21,658 nt of DNA, from the NCBI GenBank assembly GCA_964648335.1, contig CAZYLZ010000017.1, positions 1 through 21,658 of the forward strand, written 5' to 3'. This document shows positions 1-8,495 of the stretch, in pieces (position 1 is the first letter of the stretch; every line of letters starts with the position of its first letter). The position numbers and the translations under genes are program-made. The DNA comes from CAZYLZ01 sp964648335 (GTDB taxonomy: Bacteria; Patescibacteriota; Minisyncoccia; Phycocordibacterales; UBA2100). The notes under the pieces were generated by a model. The model was not told where the DNA came from. It searched no databases and was given only the letters and a program-made list of their open reading frames with translations.

Positions 1-203
1 TTGTAGTACCGCGCATTGAGATAGCTGAGGTTGGTGTCGTTGTCGTAGTACTGCCCTATATATTTGCGATTCTGGATATTGCCGCTGGTTGACGTGTCGA
101 TGCGTGGTGCGCCATAGGGGTAGTAGTCCGAGACTTGTTCGACAGTACCGGATGCATTAGCAATGACAGCGATGGAGTTGAGGTGGTCGGTATAGAGGTA
201 GTG
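1..203 (-). other. Rhs core-associated segment
   Basis: The last visible residues hold the conserved Rhs core order: YTDHLNS, then YYPYGAPR, then KYIGQYYDNDTNLSYLNARYY split by the edge. In known Rhs proteins this precedes the DP..GRF sequence and the variable C-terminal domain. So the interesting C-terminus should begin within a few dozen residues beyond position 1. Confidence 0.85.
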
Positions 204-3200
204 GGTGGTGGTAGCAGTGGTGGTGGCTCCTCCCCCTCCTCCGCCTCCGACGGTTACCAGGGGCTTGAAGGTGGCTATTGCGGCTGCCCAGGGGTTAGAG
301 GCAGAGGTGGTGAAGCGGGAGAAGGTGGTAGAGGCGGTGGTAAGTACTGCATCCTCGGTTGCGATGCGTTCTGCCGTGTTGTTGTTCGTTTCGGTCTCTC
401 TAAGGGTGTAGCCCGAGCCCGCCGTCCAGGTATTGCCGTCTCCTTCGCTCCAGGCGGCTCCGACGTAGAGTTCGTTGTTGAGGGCGGCTGTTACGGCCGA
501 GGATGCAGGGGTGACCGATGTGCCGGTGTTGGAGCCGGTCTTGTCGAGGGCACCGGTGAGGGCTACGCCGGAGTATTCGTGGATGGCGACGGTGCCGCCG
601 ATACTTGAGGTGACGGTGAATGAGGAGCCTCCGGTGACGTTTTGGGCGTAGAAAAGGGCGACGTGGTCGGTGGTGCCGGTGTTGATGGCCTCGACCGCCT
701 TGGTGTAGGTGTTACCTTTGTTGTCACTGATGGCGCTGCTTGGGACGGTTGTGTTCCAGATAGAGAGTGCGACGACGACCAAGTTGCCAGTAGTAACGGC
801 CGCGGTAAAGGTGGCCGATCCTGTTGCACTATCTTTTTTGCTCTGTACATAGGCTGGGGTGGATGTCGAGGTAGTGGTACCCGATCCACCTCCACCGCCC
901 GTAGTTGCATATTGCATCGTAGCCAACAAAGTGTCGCCTAGATAGATATTGCTGGTTGAGGACGTAGCAGTGGTGCTGTAGTACTTGTTGGGATAGATGG
1001 TGGTAACCCCGCCTGCGACGGAGCTTACACGCGATCCTGCATGATCGTAGGCATAGGTGGAGGTAGCGAAGTTCTTAACCGTCTGCGTAAGGCGATTGTT
1101 GTAGTCCCAGGTGTTCGTGAGTCCTGCCGAGGTTGAGGCAAGGTTTCCGTTAAAGTCGTAGGCGTAGGTGGTGCCGTTGATCGAGGTCGGAGCATGGGGG
1201 TTCGCATATGATGAACCACTGTTGCCGCTGTACAGGTACGAGCCCACGTCTGACTTGTAGGTGATGTTACCCAGAGGATTGTACGCGTACGTTTGCGTGT
1301 AGTTTGCGCTGTTTGCTGTCGACGTACCGATTGCCTGCGTAAGGCGGTTTAGGCCGTCGTAGGTAAAGTACTGGGTCTTTGCTGTCGTCTGATCCGACCC
1401 ATCGACAATCTTGGTTATGTTGCCTGCTTTGTCGTAGGTGTACGAAAGGTTTTGTAAAACGTTGTAGTTACCCGTGCCAAAGGTGGTCGTACCGGTAGTC
1501 CATGGACCTTGCGTGCCGCTCGTGATAAACGCTTCGCGCCAATAATAGGTGGTCGATGCAAACGAGAGGGCCGGGCCGCGATAAGCATAATCCCAACTAC
1601 GAGCTCCATCGACAATTGGTCCCGTCGTCGAGCCGCTCGAGCCACTGTCCCAGAAGGTACTGGCAAAGGTGCTCGACGTACTTACCTGGATTCGATATTT
1701 ATCTGCCGATACCGACGGACCAGACATGTTATCGAAATAGATACTCGAGAACATCGGTGCACCGCAGCCGAGACCTGTTGGGTTGCTAATGCCTGCTTGC
1801 GCTGTGAGGCAGTTGCTATAGTTGGCGGTATTTACGGCCATAGTAAACCAAGGCGTTGCCGTTGCCGTATCGCTCCAGGGACTCGGATTGCCTGCAGCAT
1901 CCCAAAACTTGATGCGCCAGAAATACTTGGCACCGTCGAGCAATAGTGGCGCTCCGCCGTACGATACATCGACACTTCGGTTTCCTGCGGTGGTACTTGC
2001 GGTTGCAGTCGCCATACCGCTGTCCCAAAGCACGGTGCTAAAAGTGGTGCTCGCAAGCGATACCTGGATTTGGTACTGCCCGATGTAATCAGTTCCATTA
2101 GGGTCGTTAAAGATTGCAGAAAATTCTGGTGTCTGGTCGCTCACATTCGAGGGGTTATTCAGACTTTCGGCCTGTAGACTTGTCGGCATCGTCGGCTCAT
2201 TCGAGCCTGCAAGCGTGTACGTAATATCAAGATACGGATCAGTACTCGTACCAGTTGCACCCGATCCTGCGATTCCCGTCCAAACGCCTACCGTCTGTCC
2301 TGTGGGCGCTACGTTGTCGAAGTCGTTCTTTTCACGAAGCGCGAGCTGCGTCCAGCCGGTTGTCGAGATAGCCGAGAGACCGGCCGCATTGAGCGCAAAC
2401 GCATTGTATGCACTGGTAGTGAGTCCCGTACCTGGGTACGAGCTGCTGAATGCCGTAGAGCCAACGCGCGGGTAGTCGAGGTTCGTAAGCGACGAAGTGG
2501 CAGCAGCGGTATTGCCTACGACATAGATGTCGAGTGACCCGCCAACGTGAACGCTGTTGATATAGAGATTGAGGTTAGCAGCTGTCGGCACGGCCGTATC
2601 TGGAAGCGCCGACGTATCGAATGGGAAGAAATCACGGAAGAGCTCGAACGAGTTACTGCCTCCGGCACTGTCGACCTGGAGCGCAATCTCGGGGATATTG
2701 TAATTAGCAGTTACTTTCGCGGTATTTCCGTTAGAATCGTGCACCGTCGACCACGAAGGTAGCGACGCGTCGTTTGAATACGCGACATGTCCATCCCCTA
2801 TACCGTCGTACGTCGAAAACGTTGCATCTGCTCGTACGGGATAGTTGGCACTCTTTAGCCACTCAAGCGGCAAGAGCTTGGTCATCAGTATTTCGCCATC
2901 GACCAGCTCATACCGTATAGGAATATTGATAAATTGATCCGGTAGATCAGTCCTATGATACGAAGCAATTGGTGCACGAACGTAGGTTACAGCGCCCGAA
3001 TCATCGACCAGCTGTGCAGGCCGGTCTGACGTCACGGTTTTCATTTCCGACAGCCGCTTCCCTTCGACGACTACATCGAGCGGATGATTCGAAGTAAGTT
3101 TGAACGGTACTTCGAAATCCGAGCTGCTCGCGATATCACCCAAGCTTGCCAAGGAATTAATCACGATTTCCTTCTTTACCGCCGAATCGTCAAAATGAAT

Positions 3201-6200
3201 ATCGATGTCGAGTCCGTCACCCAGCGCATTAACGTAATAGGCCTCTTTGTTTGCCCACTCGCCCACGGCCTGCACACCCACGTCGACGGTTTTTCCCGGC
3301 TTGAGCGCCGTGACAGCTATCTCCTGCATACCATTTATAAACGTCAGGAATCCAGTGCCAAATGTAGGGGTGATCTTTGCATGGTACGGTGCTTTCGTTA
3401 CCTCGAAACCCGAATCAGTCTTATCGAGCGATATCTGGATTGGTTGTAGCGTTTTAGTGGCAGGATCGAAGTAATTAGCCGGGGAGGTGAAGAGCCGCGT
3501 GCGGTATATAGGCACACCTTCCTTATTGAAACCGACGAGGGATGTGTCAGAAGTTTCTGTGCGTTTTTCGGGTAGATTAAGCGCATCAATTAGCAACACG
3601 TCCCCGCTGTCGGTTGTTGTAGCGAGTCCTTGCTTGAGATATTCGGAAGGATCAAGAAACATCGTCTTTGCTAAGGCACCCGAATCGAACGCGAGCGATT
3701 CGCCTGTTGGCGATTCGAACATCATCATAAATCCCATACCTCCCGACTTCGGCCCGACAGTCGTTTTGTTCACAAGACGGTAGAGTTCGTTCGGGTCGTA
3801 GGTAAAGTAGCTTGCCGTCGAGTTGTGATCGAGCTGGTAGATAAGCTGTCGTGTCGGCCCATAATCGAGCGCGTCAACCAAATACGAATACGCACTACTC
3901 GTCGCCGACGACTGCACGACCGAGTCGACCAGCCCCGCAGAGTTGTAGTTATACTTGACGCTTATTCCATTGGGATACGTGACGGTGTTTACATTCCCGA
4001 GCCTATCGATTACGTATTGCGTAAGATAGTTGTTACCGGCAATTCTTTTCGTCTCGGACGCCACTTTTCCGAGCGCATTGTACGCGTAAGTACTTGTGGC
4101 ACTCGTACTCGTCGCCTGACAAAGGCGGCCAATGCCGTACGTACAGGAATCGTACAGGTATCCCGTCTCTACTCCGCCAGTCCCGGTGTAATCCTCCGTG
4201 ACAAGCCGATTTATGTCATCATAGGCGAAATTAACTGTCTGATTCTTGGCATCACGGCGTGTTACCTGATTACTTGCGTTGTCATAGGTGTAGGTCCATG
4301 TACCGAAGTTTGCATCTGCTGCAGCATGCAGATCTTGGGCGGTAAGCTCGTTTCCGAGCCCGTCATAGGTAAAGTTACGAACATTTGCGTTAGCATCTGT
4401 AATCTTCGTGAGATTGTTGGCCCGATCGTACGTGTAGTTCGTACTATAGGTACTTGTTCCATTTATTTCGTCGACGCGGATCAGATTGCCGAGAGCATCC
4501 TTGTAGAGCACCTTTGCATTCCCTATTGCATCGGTCGTCGTTGCTATCCAGTTGTCATAGGTATTTGTTGTCGTTCCGACGACCGTACCTGTTTGTGTGA
4601 CGCGCTTCAGCACATCGTAGATGTTTGTCGTATACAGGTTAAAGTTCGATGTCGTAGCCGTATACGTCGTACCCGAGGAGAAATACGGTAAAGACTCTTT
4701 AGCTAGCTGTCCTAATTGGTCATATATTTTGTCGGAAACGCTATACATCGGGCTCTCTTCAGCCTGTTGGCGCTTTTGGACTACGCGTCCGAGTCCATCT
4801 GAGTACGTATAGGTATTTGTGCTTGTTGCAGTGCTAAGGTAGTCGGTTTGCTGCACGGATGTAGGCATCGATGTGTCCGTGTACACATAACTAGTCCGCG
4901 TTACTAGAGTCGATGGGCTCGAAAGGTCCGGCTGCTTCTCGTTGAGTGTTCGATCAAGTGCATCATAATCTGTCTGTGTCCTAAGATTGTTTGCATCGAT
5001 GATCTGTTTCGGCCTTCCTAACGAATAGTCGTAATAAGCATTCGTAGACTGCCCGAGTGGATTGGTAGCAGTGGCAACGTACAACATAAATGAGTCGTAC
5101 ACGTAATTTGTCTGTTTGCCACGCTCATCGGTATCACGCGTAACGAGGCCGTATACATTGAACAACTTTTGAGTATTGACGTAGGTGGTACTCGTCGCCC
5201 ATTTTTCTATCTTGGTGTTATTTCCTTTATCGACGGATCCCAAAGACAGGTTGTCGTAGCAGTAACGCAGTTCGCTGATCTTTGTCAAAGATTGGTTCAC
5301 TGTTGTCTTTTGCGAAGGCAATCCTACGATGTACGGTGTCGTACTTGCCGCGTAACTTATCGTCGTCGACGCACGATCCGATCCCACGTCGCTAAAGGTA
5401 CCATTTTCGCTTGCGGTGACTTCGCCATAACTTATTTGTTGCTGAAGGTTCCCGTATGCATCATACGAATAGGTATCGGCACTGTCTTTATGGCTCGCAT
5501 TCCCGTCAAACGTTGCCTTAATTTTTTGAATCAGATTGACAAATGATCTCCCGAGCCCGAGATCGACCACATTCCATTTATTAATGCTTTCGGCGAAAAG
5601 GGTGCTCGCGGCGCTGTAGATCTCTTCGCGATACATCTTTCCAAATTTCCCTATGCTATCTGCGTATTCACCCAGAGTCGATTCTGTACCGTTTCCTTGG
5701 TGGTAATACATCTTAGTGACGTTACCGAGAGCGTCCGTTATTGTGGTTGTCGCGAAACCAACATATCTGCGGTCGAAGGAGCCCCCGAAGTAATAACGCC
5801 CGTCTCCGTAGACATACGTCATGGTAGTGCTTGCAGCGATGCCGTCCCAAACGCTCTTCTCAGAAAGAGTCGAATATGAGAGCGGCAGAAACGGATTCAG
5901 ATTTTTGCCAGTTGCGGGATCGCGATATTGATTGCTGCCTTTATACGTAAAAGCGAGATTTGCACCTTTCGAGGTATGTACGAAGACAAGTCGGTCTGCA
6001 GGCTTTGAGTCGCTCAATTTCGACTCTACGGTCACAGCACCGAGGTCGCTCTGGTACGAACGCACAGGGTCCGGTACACCGTTACCGTCGAGATCCATGT
6101 ACCGAACACCTAGGTCCGTTGCGCCGTTTACCCAGTTGTAAGGGACTTGCCAGGCTGTATCAAGGGTCCAGCCGTGACCGTTATTTATATAAATTGATGG

Positions 6201-8021
6201 GGTGCCGCTTGCCGCGTCGGCGAACACGAGATCTGGCAACGTGTCCCCATTAATATCTTCAACTCGTGTGCCGGTATCGGTGTTCCCTACATTAAAGGTA
6301 ATTGCAGGAAATACGTAGTCAGTAGCAAGACTCCATCCGTAACCAGTATTCAGATACACTTTCTGATCCAAGTTTATGCCGGTCTTGGTCATCTTGATGA
6401 CGTCAGGTAAACCATCTCCATTGACGTCTGCGAGCCGTGCTCCTGAATCGGTATTCGTTGCCACAAAGGTGACCCCTGAGATATTCCATGCACTGTCGGT
6501 GGTCCATCCCGCACCGTTGTTGATATAACTCTGCACCGAAGTATCGGTAGACTGCATGAGATCGGGTAATCCGTCTCCATTTACATCGACGATACGCACG
6601 CCGTTATCATTATCAGCAGGGGTACCCACCTTGAAGTACACAGGTGTGTTCCAAGTACTGCTTGCTGTCCATCCGAGACCATTATTTACCCATGTAGTCG
6701 TAGAAATGCTTCCGGTCGCACCGTCACCTTCCATAATATCCGTTCGTCCATCACCGTTTACATCGACAAATCGTACGCCTAGTTCGTGACCGGAGCTGAT
6801 GATGTCGATAGAAGGAGGTTTCCAAGTAGAATCGACAGTCCATCCTGCACCATTGTTTATATACGACGAACTTGCAGTGGCGCCCGTACCGAAGAATGCA
6901 GCGGCAAAAAGATCCGGCAATCCATCTCCGTTGATATCGACAGACCGGTTTCCTCCATCGATGCCATTGCGTATGAAATAAATAGGCGCGTTCCAAGTCG
7001 TCGAGGCAGTATATGTTTTGATAGATTTTTGATACGAGAATGTCGTAGCTGGCAATGTGATCTGGTTCGCGGCTTCGTCCTGTCCCGCTTCTGTAATCGA
7101 CTGCAAGACCGAGTTTCTGCCATTGTCGGCGGTGGTGTATGCAAGCGCATACCTTCGAACCATCGTCCCACTGATTTTCGCTTGGATTTCGCTAATCCTC
7201 TTATTTGTCACGACCGTGAACTGTGTCCTGCTCGATGTTGCGATGTCTGGCCTATTTTCGAGCGTGAACGCTACATCAAACGGACCGTCCGTCGATGTCG
7301 CGCCCGTGTATATGATGTGTGAGGGGTAAATCTGCCCCGCATCCTTTGCATATTGATACTTTATGTAGTTGTTGTTCGTGTCCCGAACCTCTTCCAGCAT
7401 CCATTTATAAATTGTGGTGGTCGCGCTCGGATTATCCATGCGGGTACTCGTACCAGACCCGAATGTGTAGACAGTTCCCTGTTTATCGGTCATCCGCCAG
7501 CTGTTGTTCGTAAACGTGTATTTGTTGAATGAGCCATTCTCGAATTTGGCGCCAAATGTCGAACTACTAGTAGCGGCACTTGTCGACCCTATTTCGCCAT
7601 CGAAACTCGAGTAAAAGACATTCAGTTTGTAGAGTTTATCCGTACCTTTACGGTTTACACGCTCTATATAGGGGATATTTATGTCCCAGCCGATACCGAG
7701 TGCACTATCGAGATCGTGTGACTGGCTGCTGTATTGCAACTTTAGATCAGGGGTCAGACTGCCACGACCAGGTGGCACTACGAGTGGGTATTCGTACGAG
7801 AGCGCGCCGGTAAGCGGATTGGGATCACCCGCAACCTGCTTGTTGATCGAATTGCGCTGATCGGCACCAAATGGATCACCAGCGTTCAAAAGTGCTGCAA
7901 ACGCAGCTCCCGGCACGGACAGAACAACTATTTGAAGCGTAATAAAAATGGCCGCACAGCGACCATGAAGAGCTCGTAAGCAGGGCTTAGAGAATACATT
8001 CTTATTATTGGGTCCATTCAT
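1..8021 (-). CDS. Giant secreted SpvB/FG-GAP/Rhs-repeat protein, TcB-TcC-like (3' end outside window)
   Basis: The frame stays open for 2673 codons from the ATG at 8021 to the window edge, with no stop. Residues 1-42 form a signal peptide with a hydrophobic core and an AFA/A cleavage site. Residues about 45-350 are SpvB-like (VPPGRGSLTPDL and a GIGWD motif). Six FG-GAP/VCBS repeats follow at 362-651, then a TcdB-middle-like segment, YD (Rhs) repeats at about 848-1417, a non-Rhs beta-rich cassette, a second YD block, an inserted domain between oligo-Gly linkers, and the Rhs core ending in LSYLNARYY at the edge. In Tc and Rhs toxins this shell encloses a variable C-terminal toxin; here that part is not visible. 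Export by Sec is inferred from the signal peptide. The start is chosen because the signal peptide begins there. A surface adhesin or glycan-binding role is the main alternative to a toxin. Confidence 0.9.
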   Translation of the reverse strand, partial: MNGPNNKNVFSKPCLRALHGRCAAIFITLQIVVLSVPGAAFAALLNAGDPFGADQRNSINKQVAGDPNPLTGALSYEYPLVVPPGRGSLTPDLKLQYSSQSHDLDSALGIGWDINIPYIERVNRKGTDKLYKLNVFYSSFDGEIGSTSAATSSSTFGAKFENGSFNKYTFTNNSWRMTDKQGTVYTFGSGTSTRMDNPSATTTIYKWMLEEVRDTNNNYIKYQYAKDAGQIYPSHIIYTGATSTDGPFDVAFTLENRPDIATSSRTQFTVVTNKRISEIQAKISGTMVRRYALAYTTADNGRNSVLQSITEAGQDEAANQITLPATTFSYQKSIKTYTASTTWNAPIYFIRNGIDGGNRSVDINGDGLPDLFAAAFFGTGATASSSYINNGAGWTVDSTWKPPSIDIISSGHELGVRFVDVNGDGRTDIMEGDGATGSISTTTWVNNGLGWTASSTWNTPVYFKVGTPADNDNGVRIVDVNGDGLPDLMQSTDTSVQSYINNGAGWTTDSAWNISGVTFVATNTDSGARLADVNGDGLPDVIKMTKTGINLDQKVYLNTGYGWSLATDYVFPAITFNVGNTDTGTRVEDINGDTLPDLVFADAASGTPSIYINNGHGWTLDTAWQVPYNWVNGATDLGVRYMDLDGNGVPDPVRSYQSDLGAVTVESKLSDSKPADRLVFVHTSKGANLAFTYKGSNQYRDPATGKNLNPFLPLSYSTLSEKSVWDGIAASTTMTYVYGDGRYYFGGSFDRRYVGFATTTITDALGNVTKMYYHQGNGTESTLGEYADSIGKFGKMYREEIYSAASTLFAESINKWNVVDLGLGRSFVNLIQKIKATFDGNASHKDSADTYSYDAYGNLQQQISYGEVTASENGTFSDVGSDRASTTISYAASTTPYIVGLPSQKTTVNQSLTKISELRYCYDNLSLGSVDKGNNTKIEKWATSTTYVNTQKLFNVYGLVTRDTDERGKQTNYVYDSFMLYVATATNPLGQSTNAYYDYSLGRPKQIIDANNLRTQTDYDALDRTLNEKQPDLSSPSTLVTRTSYVYTDTSMPTSVQQTDYLSTATSTNTYTYSDGLGRVVQKRQQAEESPMYSVSDKIYDQLGQLAKESLPYFSSGTTYTATTSNFNLYTTNIYDVLKRVTQTGTVVGTTTNTYDNWIATTTDAIGNAKVLYKDALGNLIRVDEINGTSTYSTNYTYDRANNLTKITDANANVRNFTYDGLGNELTAQDLHAAADANFGTWTYTYDNASNQVTRRDAKNQTVNFAYDDINRLVTEDYTGTGGVETGYLYDSCTYGIGRLCQATSTSATSTYAYNALGKVASETKRIAGNNYLTQYVIDRLGNVNTVTYPNGISVKYNYNSAGLVDSVVQSSATSSAYSYLVDALDYGPTRQLIYQLDHNSTASYFTYDPNELYRLVNKTTVGPKSGGMGFMMMFESPTGESLAFDSGALAKTMFLDPSEYLKQGLATTTDSGDVLLIDALNLPEKRTETSDTSLVGFNKEGVPIYRTRLFTSPANYFDPATKTLQPIQISLDKTDSGFEVTKAPYHAKITPTFGTGFLTFINGMQEIAVTALKPGKTVDVGVQAVGEWANKEAYYVNALGDGLDIDIHFDDSAVKKEIVINSLASLGDIASSSDFEVPFKLTSNHPLDVVVEGKRLSEMKTVTSDRPAQLVDDSGAVTYVRAPIASYHRTDLPDQFINIPIRYELVDGEILMTKLLPLEWLKSANYPVRADATFSTYDGIGDGHVAYSNDASLPSWSTVHDSNGNTAKVTANYNIPEIALQVDSAGGSNSFELFRDFFPFDTSALPDTAVPTAANLNLYINSVHVGGSLDIYVVGNTAAATSSLTNLDYPRVGSTAFSSSYPGTGLTTSAYNAFALNAAGLSAISTTGWTQLALREKNDFDNVAPTGQTVGVWTGIAGSGATGTSTDPYLDITYTLAGSNEPTMPTSLQAESLNNPSNVSDQTPEFSAIFNDPNGTDYIGQYQIQVSLASTTFSTVLWDSGMATATASTTAGNRSVDVSYGGAPLLLDGAKYFWRIKFWDAAGNPSPWSDTATATPWFTMAVNTANYSNCLTAQAGISNPTGLGCGAPMFSSIYFDNMSGPSVSADKYRIQVSTSSTFASTFWDSGSSGSTTGPIVDGARSWDYAYRGPALSFASTTYYWREAFITSGTQGPWTTGTTTFGTGNYNVLQNLSYTYDKAGNITKIVDGSDQTTAKTQYFTYDGLNRLTQAIGTSTANSANYTQTYAYNPLGNITYKSDVGSYLYSGNSGSSYANPHAPTSINGTTYAYDFNGNLASTSAGLTNTWDYNNRLTQTVKNFATSTYAYDHAGSRVSSVAGGVTTIYPNKYYSTTATSSTSNIYLGDTLLATMQYATTGGGGGSGTTTSTSTPAYVQSKKDSATGSATFTAAVTTGNLVVVALSIWNTTVPSSAISDNKGNTYTKAVEAINTGTTDHVALFYAQNVTGGSSFTVTSSIGGTVAIHEYSGVALTGALDKTGSNTGTSVTPASSAVTAALNNELYVGAAWSEGDGNTWTAGSGYTLRETETNNNTAERIATEDAVLTTASTTFSRFTTSASNPWAAAIATFKPLVTVGGGGGGGATTTATTTHYLYTDHLNSIAVIANASGTVEQVSDYYPYGAPRIDTSTSGNIQNRKYIGQYYDNDTNLSYLNARYY
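228..899 (-). other. Inserted beta-sandwich-like domain between oligo-glycine linkers
   Basis: A run of five Gly codons (residues 2375-2379) and a run of seven (2592-2598) bracket about 212 residues without YD units. The segment carries NLVVVALSIWN, ISDNKGNTYTKA, VALFYAQNV, AIHEYSGV and a final AAIATFKP strand, a pattern of alternating hydrophobic strands that looks like a jelly-roll. In ordinary Rhs proteins the residues on either side (the LGDTLLAT strand and the DHLNS strand) are close neighbours. No catalytic motif was recognised; binding to a ligand or surface is a guess. Confidence 0.65.
903..1452 (-). repeat. Rhs YD-repeat block 2
   Basis: YD units resume at about residue 2190 with LSYTYDKAGNITKI, FTYDGLNRLTQ, YAYNPLGNI, YAYDFNGNLAS, WDYNNRLTQ and YAYDHAGSRV, ending with IYLGDTLLATMQY. 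These spacings and motifs are those of the last turns of an Rhs shell, just before the core domain. Confidence 0.85.
1453..3770 (-). other. Non-Rhs beta-rich cassette (DNRLRE-like plus two Fn3/Ig-like domains) splitting the YD repeats
   Basis: Roughly residues 1418-2190 contain no YD units. The first part has an EKRTETSDTS ... YFDPATKTLQPI pattern like the segment preceding DNRLRE domains in other Rhs proteins. Residues about 1725-1935 resemble a DNRLRE-type beta-sandwich (FELFRDFFPFDTSALPDTAV and a closing LDITYT strand). Two related Ig/Fn3-like units follow; each has an IQVS strand, a WDSG turn, a Y[FY]WR strand and a PW turn. Domain names are judged by eye and are tentative; the absence of YD units and the pairing of the last two units are directly visible. 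Confidence 0.6.
3771..5480 (-). repeat. Rhs YD-repeat block 1
   Basis: About fifteen YD-type units occur at residues about 848-1417, for example YSYDAYGNL, YTYSDGLGRV, FTYDGLGNEL, FAYDDINRLV, YAYNALGKV and FTYDPNELYRLV. The typical spacing is 20-45 residues. YD repeats build the spiral beta-sheet wall of the Rhs/TcC cocoon. The block stops after the YRLVN unit, where a non-Rhs cassette begins. Confidence 0.88.
6069..6938 (-). repeat. Six FG-GAP/VCBS (calcium-binding DxNGDG) repeats inside the Rhs protein
   Basis: Six acidic loops of the form D-[IVL]-[ND]-G-[DN]-[GT]-x-x-D begin at residues 362, 420, 479, 532, 589 and 643, a period of 53-59 residues. All lie in the Rhs frame. Most are followed by a Y-I-N-N-G-x-G-W strand, as in integrin-like beta-propeller blades of SpvB/TcB proteins. 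The fifth loop reads NGDT instead of NGDG and the sixth DGNG, so calcium binding there may be weaker. At DNA level the loops are visibly similar but diverged, so this is an old protein repeat and not a recent duplication. Confidence 0.88.
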
Positions 8022-8047
8022 GCCCGAAGGATACGTCCTCCGGGCAT
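8020..8047 (-). promoter_or_regulatory. Hairpin or operator-like inverted repeat over the Rhs start codon
   Basis: The arms ATGCCCG and CGGGCAT, and the inner arms AGGA and TCCT, pair around a four-base loop with a single mismatch. The 3' arm contains the first two bases of the Rhs ATG. The repeat also covers TATCCT, a weak -10-like hexamer 6 nt before the ATG, and a GGAGG. It could be an RNA hairpin that masks the start, or a DNA operator. No T-run follows on either strand, so it is unlikely to be a terminator. Confidence 0.5.
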
Positions 8048-8210
8048 TCAAAAGTCAAGTTATCAACAGACAGACCAATATCATAATTCGAGCACGTATC
8101 ACCAAACCTTTTCGCGCGTATTTGTCAACCGATTAACAAACAATTCTATCCTTAGATCTCAAGCATTACGATTAGGTACTTTACAGATACGTGTTAGTGT
8201 TGAGTTATAG

Positions 8211-8243
8211 CCGGCAGCGAAGAGTCGAGTTCGACTCTGCCGG
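8211..8243 (+). promoter_or_regulatory. Bulged hairpin in the leader of the cold-shock gene
   Basis: CCGGC and AGAGTCG pair with CGACTCT and GCCGG around the loop AGTT, with a five-base bulge (AGCGA) on the 5' side. It ends 36 nt before the cold-shock ATG and is not followed by T residues, so it is not a terminator. Cold-shock mRNAs in other bacteria often have structured leaders that respond to temperature; a similar role here is inferred. No clear -35/-10 pair was found upstream. Confidence 0.4.
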
Positions 8244-8279
8244 AGCCGGTTCATTAGTACATCCACAATCCAAACACTC

Positions 8280-8480
8280 ATGCAAACAGGAATCGTAGCG
8301 CGCAAGACCGACAAAGGCTTTGGTTTCATCAAAGTCGAAGGTCAGGAGAAGGATCTTTTCTTCCACACCAACGAGCTCAAGAACATTTCGTTCGATGCTC
8401 TTCAGGAGGGAGACAAGGTTGAGTTCGAGGTCGGAGAGAGCCCAAAAGGTCCTAACGCCATCAACATCAACAAGATCTAA
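8280..8480 (+). CDS. Cold-shock domain protein (CspA family)
   Basis: The 66-residue product has the usual length of a single cold-shock domain. RNP1 is visible as KGFGFIKV (residues 12-19) and RNP2 as DLFFH (25-29), with the QEGDKVEFEV strand and a C-terminal GPNAININKI strand. Such proteins are cytoplasmic, bind single-stranded RNA or DNA and melt RNA structure. It opens with MQTGIVAR, close to the usual MxxGxVKWF; the W is replaced by R, a modest departure. No Shine-Dalgarno site precedes the ATG. It is monocistronic: a bulged hairpin lies upstream and a terminator 15 nt downstream. Confidence 0.95.
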   Translation: MQTGIVARKTDKGFGFIKVEGQEKDLFFHTNELKNISFDALQEGDKVEFEVGESPKGPNAININKI

Positions 8481-8495
8481 CTTGTAGAAGCAGGG

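Noticed and set aside
181..260. G-rich/C-rich tract suggesting a G-quadruplex or simple repeat
   Set aside because: It is explained by consecutive Gly and Thr codons of the linker in the Rhs frame.
563..2098. Short minus-strand frames within the Rhs gene (for example 563-910 and 1832-2098)
   Set aside because: They are in a different frame from the Rhs codons and their products match no domain. The Rhs frame is open throughout, so no frameshift is needed.
3825..4691. 288-codon plus-strand reading frame, and many other plus-strand frames between 135 and 7813
   Set aside because: They lie antisense to the continuous Rhs frame, show Cys/Arg-rich low-complexity products without family features, and have no start signals. 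They are by-products of Rhs codon use.
6069..6938. Regularly spaced similar DNA segments suggesting a CRISPR-like or tandem array
   Set aside because: The similarity follows codons of the FG-GAP loops, the units are about 165 nt apart and diverged, and there are no constant repeats.
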